Below, piece by piece: positions 47,766-56,318 of a stretch of DNA of 64,000 nucleotides. Location of the stretch: the NCBI RefSeq assembly GCF_026013475.1, contig NZ_JAPDPH010000010.1, positions 1 to 64,000 on the forward strand. Direction: 5' to 3'. Made by a program: the position numbers and the translations under genes. Under the pieces are notes generated by a model, which saw only the letters and a program-made list of their open reading frames with translations, was not told the DNA's origin and ran no database searches. Origin of the DNA: Micromonospora yasonensis (lineage in GTDB: Bacteria > Actinomycetota > Actinomycetes > Mycobacteriales > Micromonosporaceae). How positions within the stretch are numbered: position 1 is the stretch's first letter; the number at the start of each line of letters is the position of its first letter.

Positions 47766-47793
47766 GGTTGTCCTCGGGTTAGTGAGCTGGCGG

Positions 47794-50196
47794 TCAGTGG
47801 ACGGTGACGGTCCCGGCGCCGCCGTCTACGGTGACGAGCTGACCGGTGGAGATCGTCCGCGTGGCATTGGGCACGCAAATGACGGCGGGGATGCCGTACT
47901 CCCGGGCCACGGTGGGGCCGTGCGCCATGATCGCGCCGGTCTCGGTGATCAGCGCCGAAGCGGTGAGGAACAGCGGGGTCCAGCCGGGATCGGTGGTCGC
48001 GGCGACCAAGATCTCGCCGGGCTCGATGTGGGCGGTGACCGGGTCGTGGATGACCCGGGCGGGGCCGGTCACCCGCCCCGCCGACGCACCCACGCCGGCG
48101 AGGGTGCCGTCGAGGGCGGGCGCCGCCGGCAGTACGGTCTCGACGTCGGTGCCGTCGGAGAGCAGCGCCACCGGCACAGCCCTGCGGCGCAGCTCCCTGC
48201 GGTGTACCGCCCTGCGGGTGGCGACCGTCGCCCGGTGATCGATGCTCCCGTGCACGGCGGCGTGCGCCTCGTCGAAGGTCAGGAACATGATGTCGTCGGG
48301 CTGCTCCAGCAGCCCAGCGCCGTGCAGGTCGGCGCCGATGAGCAGCAGTTGCCGGCGCTTCTCCCGCAGTGGGTACAGCCCGGCGAACTTGCCGGCCTCG
48401 CGCAGGCCGGCCAACGACCGGGCCCGGCGCAGCAGGAACCCGGCTATCGTGCCGCGTACCGGCCGTCGACGGCGGGCCCGCCTGACCAGCTCCTCGAGGG
48501 CGGCCTCGGCCGCGGCGGCGGCCCGTTGGAAGCGATGGTCGGGCCCCTGCTGCGGATCGGTGACCCGCAGGTAGTTGGCGATCGCCGCGAAGACCGGTGC
48601 CGGATCCTCCGCCCAGCGCGGTACGCCGAGGTCCACCTCGGCGACGCCGCGATGACCGTAAGCGTCCAGGAAGCCGTCCATCCCGACGTCGGGCAGCGTC
48701 CCGCGCAGATACCGCGCGGCCAACTCGTCCGGCCGGGTGTCGAGTAGGAGCTGACGGTGTTCGCCCGCGCCCTGAGCGAGCCGCCAGAGCGCCAGGTCCA
48801 TCTCGATGGTGACGTTGTGCGGCATCCCGCCTAGCACGGCGTGGATCTCATCTGGGTTCGCGACGCCCTTGAGTAACGAAGCCGGCAACGCGGCGGCGAG
48901 CATCCCGGTGACGATCGGCCACATGATCGCGTCGGCGCTGTCCTTGGAGTCCAGCGCCTGCAGGAAGCGGAGCCGGTCGGCGGCGGTCCGCAGGTCGGCG
49001 GGGGCGGCCGACCCAACTCTCATCTCCTCGATCGCCTGGAACATTCGGATCCGCGCCGCGTCGGGACGGGCCAGCGCGCGCAGGATCCCCACCACCGCGC
49101 GGCCGGCCGTCCGCAGGGACGCGGCCCCCGGCGCCGCGCCGCGTTCGGTGCTGCCCTTGGTCGGCGCGAACCGCGGATCCGCCAGGACGTGCTGCATCAC
49201 CGTCTGTGCCCGCGGGCCGAAGTCGACTGCCATCAGCTTCACCAGCCGCTTGCGGGACGACCTGCTCCGCGCCAGCTCGGTCAGGTCACCGTAGAGGCGA
49301 CCGCCGATGTCGACGATCTCGACCCGGACGCCGAGCGAGGCGAGCATCGCCGCGACCTGGGACCGCAGGGTCGACATGCCCATCGGCGTGACCGGTTGCA
49401 GCATCCCCTGGACATGGCCGAACTCCAGGTAGACCCGGGGGAGGGGCTTTCCGGTTTCCGGAGGGAGGGGGAACAGGCTGGTGATCGGCCGCGATTGCAG
49501 CAACCAGAGCACGCCGTCTCCGTCGAACGCCCACTCCGCGTCCTGCGGGCAGCCGAAGTGACCCTGCAGCCGCTCACCCGTTGCCCGCAGCTCCGCCAGC
49601 TGCGCGGACGTCAGACATCCCGCGTCGGCTCGGGTCACACCGTCGAGGACGTAGTGATCTACCGCCGCCGCACCGTCGACCACCGTCGTGCCGAGACCCG
49701 GCGCGGCGTCGACCGCCATCTCGCCGCGGCGGCCGGTCAGCGGGTTCGCGGTGAACAACACCCCCGCCACCACAGGGGCGACCATGCGCTGCACGACGAC
49801 GGCCATCCGCACCGCCTGATGATCGATCTCGCGGGCGTCTCGGTAGGCGGTCGCGCGGACGGTGTGCAGCGAGTCCCAGCACTTCCCGATCGCGGCGATC
49901 AGCTCGGCGGTGCCCGTGACGTTCAGAACGGTGTCCTGCTGCCCGGCGAAACTCGCTTCCGGCAGGTCCTCCGCGGTGGCACTGGAGCGCACCGCCACCG
50001 GGCCCGCACCGAGCCGCTCGTACGCGGCGACGATCTCCGCCTGCGGAATGACGCCGAGTCGGTGAGCCTCGGCGGTGACGCAGAACCCCTCGGGGACCCG
50101 CTCACCTCGCCGGATCAGCTCGCCCAGCCCGGCCGCCTTGCCGCCGACCAGGTCGACCATGTCGGCGGTTGCCTCGGACAGCGCGATCACGTGCAT
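47794..50196 (-). CDS. Rifampicin phosphotransferase/PEP synthase-like enzyme
   Basis: An 800-residue enzyme with the three-part plan of rifampicin phosphotransferase and PEP synthase: an N-terminal ATP-grasp domain (LVGGKAAGLGELIRRG; VAVRSSATAEDLPEASFAGQQDTVLNV), a large helical central domain, and a C-terminal swivelling His domain with the phosphoryl-carrier His at about 759 (TETGAIMAHGPTVAREYGIPAV). Length is near Rph (about 867) and the central region does not look like PEP synthase, so drug phosphorylation is favoured. The substrate is not proven. ATG 50196 follows GGGAAGG. It heads the tetR operon. Confidence 0.78.
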   Translation of the reverse strand: MHVIALSEATADMVDLVGGKAAGLGELIRRGERVPEGFCVTAEAHRLGVIPQAEIVAAYERLGAGPVAVRSSATAEDLPEASFAGQQDTVLNVTGTAELIAAIGKCWDSLHTVRATAYRDAREIDHQAVRMAVVVQRMVAPVVAGVLFTANPLTGRRGEMAVDAAPGLGTTVVDGAAAVDHYVLDGVTRADAGCLTSAQLAELRATGERLQGHFGCPQDAEWAFDGDGVLWLLQSRPITSLFPLPPETGKPLPRVYLEFGHVQGMLQPVTPMGMSTLRSQVAAMLASLGVRVEIVDIGGRLYGDLTELARSRSSRKRLVKLMAVDFGPRAQTVMQHVLADPRFAPTKGSTERGAAPGAASLRTAGRAVVGILRALARPDAARIRMFQAIEEMRVGSAAPADLRTAADRLRFLQALDSKDSADAIMWPIVTGMLAAALPASLLKGVANPDEIHAVLGGMPHNVTIEMDLALWRLAQGAGEHRQLLLDTRPDELAARYLRGTLPDVGMDGFLDAYGHRGVAEVDLGVPRWAEDPAPVFAAIANYLRVTDPQQGPDHRFQRAAAAAEAALEELVRRARRRRPVRGTIAGFLLRRARSLAGLREAGKFAGLYPLREKRRQLLLIGADLHGAGLLEQPDDIMFLTFDEAHAAVHGSIDHRATVATRRAVHRRELRRRAVPVALLSDGTDVETVLPAAPALDGTLAGVGASAGRVTGPARVIHDPVTAHIEPGEILVAATTDPGWTPLFLTASALITETGAIMAHGPTVAREYGIPAVICVPNATRTISTGQLVTVDGGAGTVTVH

Positions 50197-50210
50197 GTTG
50201 GCCTTCCCTC

Positions 50211-50265
50211 GATGCAATGCAGTTGCATTGCATCCCACGGTACCCCGTTGGCGATGCGACTGCAA
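50211..50265 (-). promoter_or_regulatory. Promoter and TetR-type palindromic operator
   Basis: On the minus strand TTGCAG (50265-50260), 17 bases and TACCGT (50242-50237) form a promoter. Two bases beyond the -10 begins a perfect palindrome, GATGCAATGCA-N2-TGCATTGCATC (50211-50234, 11-bp arms), over the transcription start and 15 bases before the ATG. Its size and symmetry suit a TetR dimer. A partial second site (GCGATGCGACTGCAATG) overlaps the -35. Confidence 0.75.
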
Positions 50266-50273
50266 TGTCACCA

Positions 50274-50483
50274 TCAGGGGGTGAGCCGGGGTGCCGGCGC
50301 CGCCCGGCGGTCGCCGGCACGGCTGCCCAGCACAGTGAACAGGCCGGTCAATGCCGCCAACGAGGCGGCTGCAATCGGCACCATCGTCGCGCCCACAACG
50401 CCGGATTGCGGTGCGCGTCCCGCCACGCCGCCCGGATGGCACCCGCCAGCTGCGCCCACCACCTGCTCGGCCGACGTCACCAT
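50274..50483 (-). pseudogene. Possible remnant of a transporter C-terminus
   Basis: A 69-codon frame includes SAEQVVGAAGG and a hydrophobic helix VPIAAASLAALTGLFTVLGSR followed by a basic Pro-rich tail, the look of the last helix and tail of a major facilitator transporter. There is no upstream transporter body. It lies just upstream of the phosphotransferase-like gene on the same strand. This is a weak call from residue pattern only. Confidence 0.25.
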
Positions 50484-50751
50484 CAGGTCTCGTCTCCATC
50501 GCCGTCGCACGGCGTGTTGATCTGTTGATTGTCCGGCCGAGCTTGACTGGACGGACTGGCCCTCGAATCGCCCTGGCCTGGGGTGGTCGTGACCTGCGGC
50601 CAGGCGGTCACTCTCCCCGCCAGTCCCCGTCAATCACCGTCCCCGCAGACGGTGTCGTGAGCCAGGCCGGCATCGGGGTTGGCTCGAATCGCGCCCGGCG
50701 GCCCAGACGGGGGTGCCGGGTACGCGTACCGGTGGGACGGCCGGAGCGGTC
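50484..50751. other. Gap with no supported gene
   Basis: About 270 bases between the transporter-like remnant and the phosphodiesterase terminator. Open frames here are short and lack initiation signals. Nothing else was recognised. Confidence 0.4.
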
Positions 50752-50782
50752 ACCGGAGGGCGTCCGATGGACGCCCTCCGGT
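50752..50782 (-). terminator. Hairpin terminator after the phosphodiesterase gene
   Basis: ACCGGAGGGCGTCC (50752-50765), loop GAT, GGACGCCCTCCGGT (50769-50782): a perfect 14-bp stem starting five bases beyond the stop codon on the minus strand. Confidence 0.85.
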
Positions 50783-50787
50783 CGGGA

Positions 50788-51855
50788 TCAGCGCGGCTCG
50801 TACGCCTTCGGCAGGCGCATGCCCCGCTCGGCCATGAGCTGCCGGACCCGGTTGGGATAGTTGGTGATGATCCCGTCCACGCCTAGGTCGATGAGCGCCG
50901 CCACGGTGGCCGGGTCGTCGCAGGTCCACGGGATGACCTTCAGGCCCCGGGCGTGCGCGTCGGCCATCATGGTGGCGTCCGGGTAGATGCGGAAGCCCGG
51001 GTCGGCGATCGTGCCGTTCTGCGGGAAGCCGTAGTTGGGGGAGAGGGCGGTCACGCCCGGGATGGCCGCGGCCGCCCGTACGAAGTCACCGCCGAAGTCG
51101 TCCGCGTCGAGGCCGCCGAGCCACGGCGAGGCGCCGGGCTTGCCGACCTGGAGGAAGTCGTAGTTGGTCAGCGCCACCAGCGGCCACCGGGGGGCGAGCC
51201 GGTGCATCACCCGCAGCGCGCCCCAGTCGAAGGACTGGATGGTGACCTGCTCCTCGATGCCCGAGGCGCGGATCTCCTCGAACACCCGGCGGACGAAGAG
51301 CTCGCGCGGCGCGGTCTGCTCGGGCGCCCCCGCCTCGACCTTGGTCTCGATGTTCAGCGTGACCTGGTTGGCGTGCCAGCTCCTCACCAGGTCCAGCACG
51401 TCCCGCAGTTCGGCCATCCGGGCACCGGCGATCTGCTCCTGCTCCGGGAAGCCCGGGAGCTGCTGGTAACCGCAGTCCATGGTCTTGATCTGGGCCAGGG
51501 TCAGGTCCTTGATGTACTTCCGCACGTACGGGTACATCGGGTCGCCCGGCGTCACCGGCGCGGTGTCCCGGCACTTCTGCGCGCTGACCTGCCGGTCGTG
51601 CGTGACCACGACCTTCTCGTCCTTGGTGACCTGGGTGTCCAGCTCCAGCGTGCTGACCCCGAGGCGCATCGCCTTGGCGAATCCCTCCAGAGTCTCCTCG
51701 GTGGTCAGGCCGATGCCGCCCCGGTGCGCCTGGAGGTCGAACTGGGTCTTCTGCGGCAGCACGCCGGGACCGGTGCCGGTGGCCGCGTGCGCGGCCGCCG
51801 GCGTGGCCAGCACCGCCCCGGCTGCCAGCACCGCCATGAGCTGACGGACGGACAT
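50788..51855 (-). CDS. Secreted glycerophosphodiester phosphodiesterase
   Basis: A 355-residue exported enzyme. A signal peptide (MSVRQLMAVLAAGAVLATPAAAHA) is cleaved after AHA. The GDPD TIM barrel shows the catalytic HRGG (LQAHRGGIGLTTEETLEGF), the metal-binding E-x-D in STLELDTQVTKDEKVVVTHD with the second catalytic His, and NIETKVE, closing with GVDGIITNYPNRVRQLM. It hydrolyses glycerophosphodiesters to glycerol-3-phosphate and an alcohol, probably for phosphate or glycerol scavenging. ATG 51855 follows GGGGAGGT. It is divergent from the GNAT gene. Confidence 0.93.
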   Translation of the reverse strand: MSVRQLMAVLAAGAVLATPAAAHAATGTGPGVLPQKTQFDLQAHRGGIGLTTEETLEGFAKAMRLGVSTLELDTQVTKDEKVVVTHDRQVSAQKCRDTAPVTPGDPMYPYVRKYIKDLTLAQIKTMDCGYQQLPGFPEQEQIAGARMAELRDVLDLVRSWHANQVTLNIETKVEAGAPEQTAPRELFVRRVFEEIRASGIEEQVTIQSFDWGALRVMHRLAPRWPLVALTNYDFLQVGKPGASPWLGGLDADDFGGDFVRAAAAIPGVTALSPNYGFPQNGTIADPGFRIYPDATMMADAHARGLKVIPWTCDDPATVAALIDLGVDGIITNYPNRVRQLMAERGMRLPKAYEPR

Positions 51856-52046
51856 GGATACCTCCCCTTGCTCGCGGATGACGCTGCCGAAGCTAGGGGC
51901 GGGGCCGGTGCCCGTCGTGGCGCGGACGTGAGAGGGCCGTGAACGTTCGCGGTCGAGGAGGGTACGCCGGACCGGGCCACACCGGTGCGGCCCGGCCGCG
52001 ACAAATCGGATCGCACCGTCGGCGCTGTCATGCGATCGTGGCCCCC

Positions 52047-52664
52047 GTGCCCCAGCCGATCTTGCGTACCGACCGTCTGCTGCTGGTCCCCCTCGCCGAC
52101 CGGCACCTCGAACTGGAGATCGAGCTCGACTCCGACCCGGAGGTGCTCCGCTATCTCTTCGGTCGGGCGCGGTCCAGGGACGAGGTGGTCGCCGCGCACG
52201 CACAGCGGATGGCGTTGGCGCGGAAGGTGGACGGCCTGGGCTACTGGATGGCGTTCGGGTCCGCCGGCGCGGCACCCGGCTCGACGTCACCGGCGCCTGC
52301 GAAGGAGGGGGAGTTCGTCGGGCTGCTGATGTTGCCCCCGGCGCACGGCCCCGACCAGCCGGATGACCCGACCGTCGCGGAGCTGGGTTATCGCCTCGTC
52401 CGGCGGTACTGGCGGAAGGGCCTGGCCAGCGAGGCGTCCCGGGCCCTGCTGCGGCATGCCTTCGACACCGTCGGGCAGCGTCGGGTGATCGCGCAGACGA
52501 TGACCGTGAACACCGGCTCCCAGGGCGTGATGAAGGCCGTCGGCATGCGGTACGTGCGGACGTATCACCCGAGCTGGGACGACCCGCTGCCGGGCGCGGA
52601 GCTCGGCGAGGTCGAGTACGAGATGACCCGAGGGATGTGGGAGGAGCGCTGCGGCGCCCGCTGA
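52047..52664 (+). CDS. GNAT family N-acetyltransferase
   Basis: A 205-residue RimJ/RimL-type acetyltransferase: PILRTDRLLLVPLADRHLELEIELDSDPEVLRYLFG opens the domain, the acetyl-CoA loop lies in RRYWRKGLASEASRALL (Q/RxxGxA variant), and NTGSQGVMKAVGMRYVRTYH is the C-terminal motif. The middle (AGAAPGSTSPAPAKEGE) is a low-complexity insertion. GTG 52047 is chosen; GTG 52038 would add three residues. The substrate is unknown. Confidence 0.85.
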   Translation: MPQPILRTDRLLLVPLADRHLELEIELDSDPEVLRYLFGRARSRDEVVAAHAQRMALARKVDGLGYWMAFGSAGAAPGSTSPAPAKEGEFVGLLMLPPAHGPDQPDDPTVAELGYRLVRRYWRKGLASEASRALLRHAFDTVGQRRVIAQTMTVNTGSQGVMKAVGMRYVRTYHPSWDDPLPGAELGEVEYEMTRGMWEERCGAR

Positions 52665-52691
52665 GGGCGACCTGACCTCACGTCGGCCGGG

Positions 52692-52720
52692 GGGCCGCAC
52701 GACGACCGGTCGTGCGGCCC
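52692..52720. terminator. Bidirectional terminator between GNAT and DUF4153 genes
   Basis: GGGCCGCACGAC (52692-52703), loop GACCG, GTCGTGCGGCCC (52709-52720): a 12-bp perfect stem between convergent genes. Confidence 0.8.
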
Positions 52721-52727
52721 GTCCGGA

Positions 52728-55031
52728 TCACCTCCGGGTCTTGGGCAGATCGAACTGGTCGGCCTTCCGGCAGTCCTTCGGGCCGCCGATGGCGCCCGTG
52801 CCGAGCCGGTCGAGGGTCTGCCGGGCCCGGTACCGGCCCAGGTTCCAGGCGTACCAGGGGTCGGACTCATTCAGGTCCTTGGCGATCCAGCTCAGCGTGC
52901 AGCGGCGTACCGGATCGGGTAGCTCGCTCAGCGCCGGCGTGGCGTCGGCGGACAGGGCGCGCAGGTACCAGGCGTCGATCTTGCCGGTCTGCTCGTACCG
53001 GACGATGTTGCGCCGGGCCGCGTAGTCCTCGGGGTTGAGCACCGCGAGGCCGAGCAGCATCGCCACGGCGAGCGCCAGGGTGCTGCCCGGGATCCACCGC
53101 CCCTGCCACCGGACGCCGGCCGCCAGGATCATCAGGAAGACCGCCCCGAGCAGCAGCTCGAAGGCCATCACGAAGATCCGCTCACCGGTGAAGCTGTAGA
53201 CCTTCTGGTAGGTCCACATCCGGGACAATGCCGATACGACGATCACCACGCTGAGCGCGCTGAGCAGACCCAGCAGGACGCGCAGCATCGTGCGCTCGGC
53301 CGCGCGCTCCCGGCTGGCCCAACGGCTCACCCCGGCCAGCACGGCCAGGGTCAGCAGGGTGACGAAGAGCAGCTGCCAGAAGCCGCTGCGGGCGTACTCG
53401 GAGTAGCTGAGTCCGGCGACCTTCTGGACGTGCCGCTGGCCGCCGAAGAGCACGGTGAACTGCACGAAGACGAAGCCGGCGAAGAGCAGCGTCAGCGCCC
53501 CGATGGCGGGGGCCCACTCCAACAGGCCGAAACGACGGTTGCTCGACCTGTCGAGCGTGGACAGGTCGGGCGGGGCGGCCAAGGTGTAGACCGCCGCGAC
53601 CGCGGTCAGCCCACCGACGGCGGCCAGGAAGATCCCGCGGAACACCGCGCCGAAGTCGGTGGTCTCCGGACCGACCGCGCCGAGGATCTCGGAGAAGGCG
53701 GCGTCGGCCGAGGAGAGCAGCGTGCCGAACACCAGCAGCACCACCACGGTGGCGACCACCGAGCCGGCGATCCGGCGGACCATCCCGGCGTCCGGGGATG
53801 CGGTGATGTGTCGGCGTACCCAGGGCAGGCCACGGAACGCCGCGAAGGGCGTCGCGACCAGGCCGAACAGGATCGAGCGCACGAGTCGTCCGCCGACGAT
53901 GGCCAGGGTCGCGCAGCCCAGCGCGCCGAGCACGCAGAAGGTCACCAGCCACCAGGCGTTGCGGAAGGCCAGCACGGCCAGCAGCGTCAGGGCCGCCGCC
54001 GCCCAGCCACCGCGGATCAGTCGCTCGGTGCGGGGCAGCTCGGCGGTCCGGCGTCGTACCGCCAGCACCACGCCGAGGGTCAGCGTGAGCCAGCCGAGGA
54101 ACCAGCCGATGCCGACCCGGCCCAGCGGTACGAAGAACGCCGTGCCCAGCGCGCCGGCCAGTACCCCGAGCGGGACCGCCCGGCCGGCGGCCTGCTTCGG
54201 CCCGGGCCAGCGGGCGCCGAGGAACGACGTCCGGGGTACGGCCGGGCGGGGCGCCCAGGGCCTCTCGGGCTGCGGCGGGAAGGTCTGCCAGGGCGGCGGC
54301 GCGGGGTGCGGGTGGCCGGCGACCGGTGCGGTGCCGGGCGGCCGGGCGGCCGGGATCGGCGCGCCACCAGCAGGAACGCCCGTGGCGGCTGCCGCCGGCG
54401 CCGGCGGTTCGGCGGTCGTCCCGCGGGGACCGGCAGCGGAGGTGCCGGTGTGCTCCGGCTGACCGGCCGGCCCGCTTGCGGTGGCCGAGCCGGCGGATCC
54501 GGTGGCGGTCGGTCCGGCGCCGCCCGTGGCGGCGGGCAGGTGGGCCGCGGCGCCGGTGGCCGGCGCGGGGGTGCCGCCGGTCGAGGCCGGGCTGCCGGTG
54601 GCCGAAGCCGGACCGGTCGGCGCCGGTGCCCCGGTGGCCGGGGCCGGCGTGGTGCCGGCCGAGGTCGATGGCGGCCTGGTCGTCGGCGCGGTGGCTTCCA
54701 CGGCCGGCGCGGCCGACTGGGCGGGAACGCCGGGCGGGGGCACCAGGACCCGGGGCGCGGTCGACGGCCCGGGGGCGGCGGCCGGCGCGGCCTCGTCCGC
54801 CGGCACCAGCGGCAGGAAGAGCGCGTAGCCGCGGGTGCCGGGCGGAACCGAGACCGGGATGGCCCAGGCGGGCTGGCCCTCCGGGCCGGGCCACACCAGG
54901 CCCGGCGGGGCACCGTCCACGGTGGGCATGACGAGCAGATACGGCGTGACGTCGGCGGGGACGTCAGCAGGCGCGGGACCGGCCGCCGGGGCGGTCCGCG
55001 GGGCGTCTGGGGCCGACGGCGGCTCGGACAC
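52728..55031 (-). CDS. DUF4153 (DUF4173-type) membrane protein with long disordered N-terminus
   Basis: A 767-residue protein. The first 45 residues and about 100-250 are Pro/Ala/Thr/Gly-rich, with many TGxPA-type repeats and no cysteine. A short folded stretch (TPYLLVMPTVDGAPPGLVWPGPEGQPAWAIPV) precedes it. Residues about 270-660 carry about eleven hydrophobic helices of the DUF4153 type, and the C-terminal 90 residues are soluble (YLRALSADATPALSELPDPVRRCTLSWIAKDL). GTG 55031 is supported by AGGAG seven bases upstream; GTG 55037 is too close to it. The function is unknown. Confidence 0.8.
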   Translation of the reverse strand: MSEPPSAPDAPRTAPAAGPAPADVPADVTPYLLVMPTVDGAPPGLVWPGPEGQPAWAIPVSVPPGTRGYALFLPLVPADEAAPAAAPGPSTAPRVLVPPPGVPAQSAAPAVEATAPTTRPPSTSAGTTPAPATGAPAPTGPASATGSPASTGGTPAPATGAAAHLPAATGGAGPTATGSAGSATASGPAGQPEHTGTSAAGPRGTTAEPPAPAAAATGVPAGGAPIPAARPPGTAPVAGHPHPAPPPWQTFPPQPERPWAPRPAVPRTSFLGARWPGPKQAAGRAVPLGVLAGALGTAFFVPLGRVGIGWFLGWLTLTLGVVLAVRRRTAELPRTERLIRGGWAAAALTLLAVLAFRNAWWLVTFCVLGALGCATLAIVGGRLVRSILFGLVATPFAAFRGLPWVRRHITASPDAGMVRRIAGSVVATVVVLLVFGTLLSSADAAFSEILGAVGPETTDFGAVFRGIFLAAVGGLTAVAAVYTLAAPPDLSTLDRSSNRRFGLLEWAPAIGALTLLFAGFVFVQFTVLFGGQRHVQKVAGLSYSEYARSGFWQLLFVTLLTLAVLAGVSRWASRERAAERTMLRVLLGLLSALSVVIVVSALSRMWTYQKVYSFTGERIFVMAFELLLGAVFLMILAAGVRWQGRWIPGSTLALAVAMLLGLAVLNPEDYAARRNIVRYEQTGKIDAWYLRALSADATPALSELPDPVRRCTLSWIAKDLNESDPWYAWNLGRYRARQTLDRLGTGAIGGPKDCRKADQFDLPKTRR

Positions 55032-55219
55032 AAGCACGCTCCTAGATCACAGGGTGCCCGTCACTGTAGGGGGCGACACCGGTCCGCCGCCGCCCCGACC
55101 GTCCGTTCGGCCAGCAGACCCGGGCGGCCCGGTGACCCGCCGGTGCCCCGGGCCGGCGGTGGCACCCGGACGTCCTGCCCGCCGTCGAACCCTTGCCGAC
55201 CCGCGTATCCGCGACCGGC

Positions 55220-56209
55220 TCAGCCCAGGTGGCGGTCGATCTCGGCCAGTTCCTCGGCGGACAGGTCGAGGTTGGCCAGCGCGGCCACGTTCCCCTCCAG
55301 TTGGGCCACGCTGCTGGCCCCGATGATCAGGCTGGTCATCCGGGGGTCGCGCAGCGCCCAGACCAGGGCGAGCTGGGCCAGGCTCTGGCCGCGCCGATCG
55401 GCGATCTCGGCCAGCCCGCGGATGGTGGCCATCTTCTCCTCGGTCAGGTCGCTCTCGCTGAGGAAGACGCTGGTCCGCACCCGCGAGTCCGCCGGGATGC
55501 CGCCCAGGTAGCGGTCAGTGAGCAGGCCCTGCGCCAGCGGGCTGTAGGCGATGCAGCCCGCGCCGACCTCTTCGAGGGTGTCCAGCAGCCCGTCGGCCTC
55601 GGTCCAGCGGTTGAGCATCGAGTACGACGGCTGGTTGATCAGCAGCGGTGTGCCCAGGTCGCGCAGGATCGCGGCGGCCCGGGCGGTCTGCTCCGAGTTG
55701 TAGTTGGAGATGCCGACGTAGAGGGCCTTGCCGGAGCGGACGATGGCGTCCAGCGCGCCCATCGTCTCCTCCAGCGGGGTGTCCGGGTCGAACCGGTGCG
55801 AGTAGAAGATGTCCACGTAGTCCAGCCCCATCCGGCGCAGCGACTGGTCCAGCGAGGAGATCAGGTACTTGCGGGAGCCCCACTCCCCGTACGGTCCGGG
55901 CCACATGAGGTAGCCCGCCTTACTGGAGATGACCAGCTCGTCCCGGTACGGCTTCAGGTCGGTGGCGAGCATCCGGCCGAAGTTCTCCTCCGCCGCCCCG
56001 GGCGGCGGGCCGTAGTTGTTGGCCAGGTCGAAGTGGGTGATGCCGAGGTCGAAGGCGCGCCGGACGATGTCCCGCTGCCGCTCGTACGGCCGGTCCGGAC
56101 CGAAGTTGTGCCAGAGGCCGAGCGAGATCGGGGGCAGGCGCAGCCCGCTGCGTCCGGTGCGCCGGTACGGCATCGAGTCGTAACGCTGATCAGCGGCGAG
56201 GTAGGTCAC
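55220..56209 (-). CDS. Aldo/keto reductase, YghZ (glyceraldehyde-3-phosphate reductase) type
   Basis: A 329-residue NADPH-dependent aldo/keto reductase of the Kv-beta-like AKR14 group. Catalytic residues are in place: Asp/Tyr in FDLANNYGPPPGAAE, Lys in VISSKAGY, His in IFYSHRFD. The AGYLMWPGPYGEWGSRKYLISSLDQSL block is typical of YghZ, which detoxifies L-glyceraldehyde-3-phosphate and methylglyoxal. GTG 56209 gives the usual start; no strong ribosome binding site is visible. It is divergent from a second aldo/keto reductase. Confidence 0.9.
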   Translation of the reverse strand: MTYLAADQRYDSMPYRRTGRSGLRLPPISLGLWHNFGPDRPYERQRDIVRRAFDLGITHFDLANNYGPPPGAAEENFGRMLATDLKPYRDELVISSKAGYLMWPGPYGEWGSRKYLISSLDQSLRRMGLDYVDIFYSHRFDPDTPLEETMGALDAIVRSGKALYVGISNYNSEQTARAAAILRDLGTPLLINQPSYSMLNRWTEADGLLDTLEEVGAGCIAYSPLAQGLLTDRYLGGIPADSRVRTSVFLSESDLTEEKMATIRGLAEIADRRGQSLAQLALVWALRDPRMTSLIIGASSVAQLEGNVAALANLDLSAEELAEIDRHLG

Positions 56210-56302
56210 GCCCCGACCCTAGTCGGCCCCGAGATCACCGCGGACCCACCCGGCCAGTGTGCCTACGCACCCGGAACGGGCGTGCCGGACCCCCGTCTTG
56301 GG

Positions 56303-56318
56303 TAGCTTCGAGGCCATG
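56303..56318 (+). promoter_or_regulatory. -10 element giving a leaderless transcript
   Basis: TAGCTT (56303-56308) ends seven bases before the ATG of the aldo/keto reductase at 56316. No Shine-Dalgarno sequence is present. Confidence 0.45.

Noticed and set aside
53430..55511. A 693-codon plus-strand frame opposite the DUF4153 gene
   Set aside because: It is Gly/Arg-rich shadow coding; the minus-strand gene has real membrane helices and a ribosome binding site.
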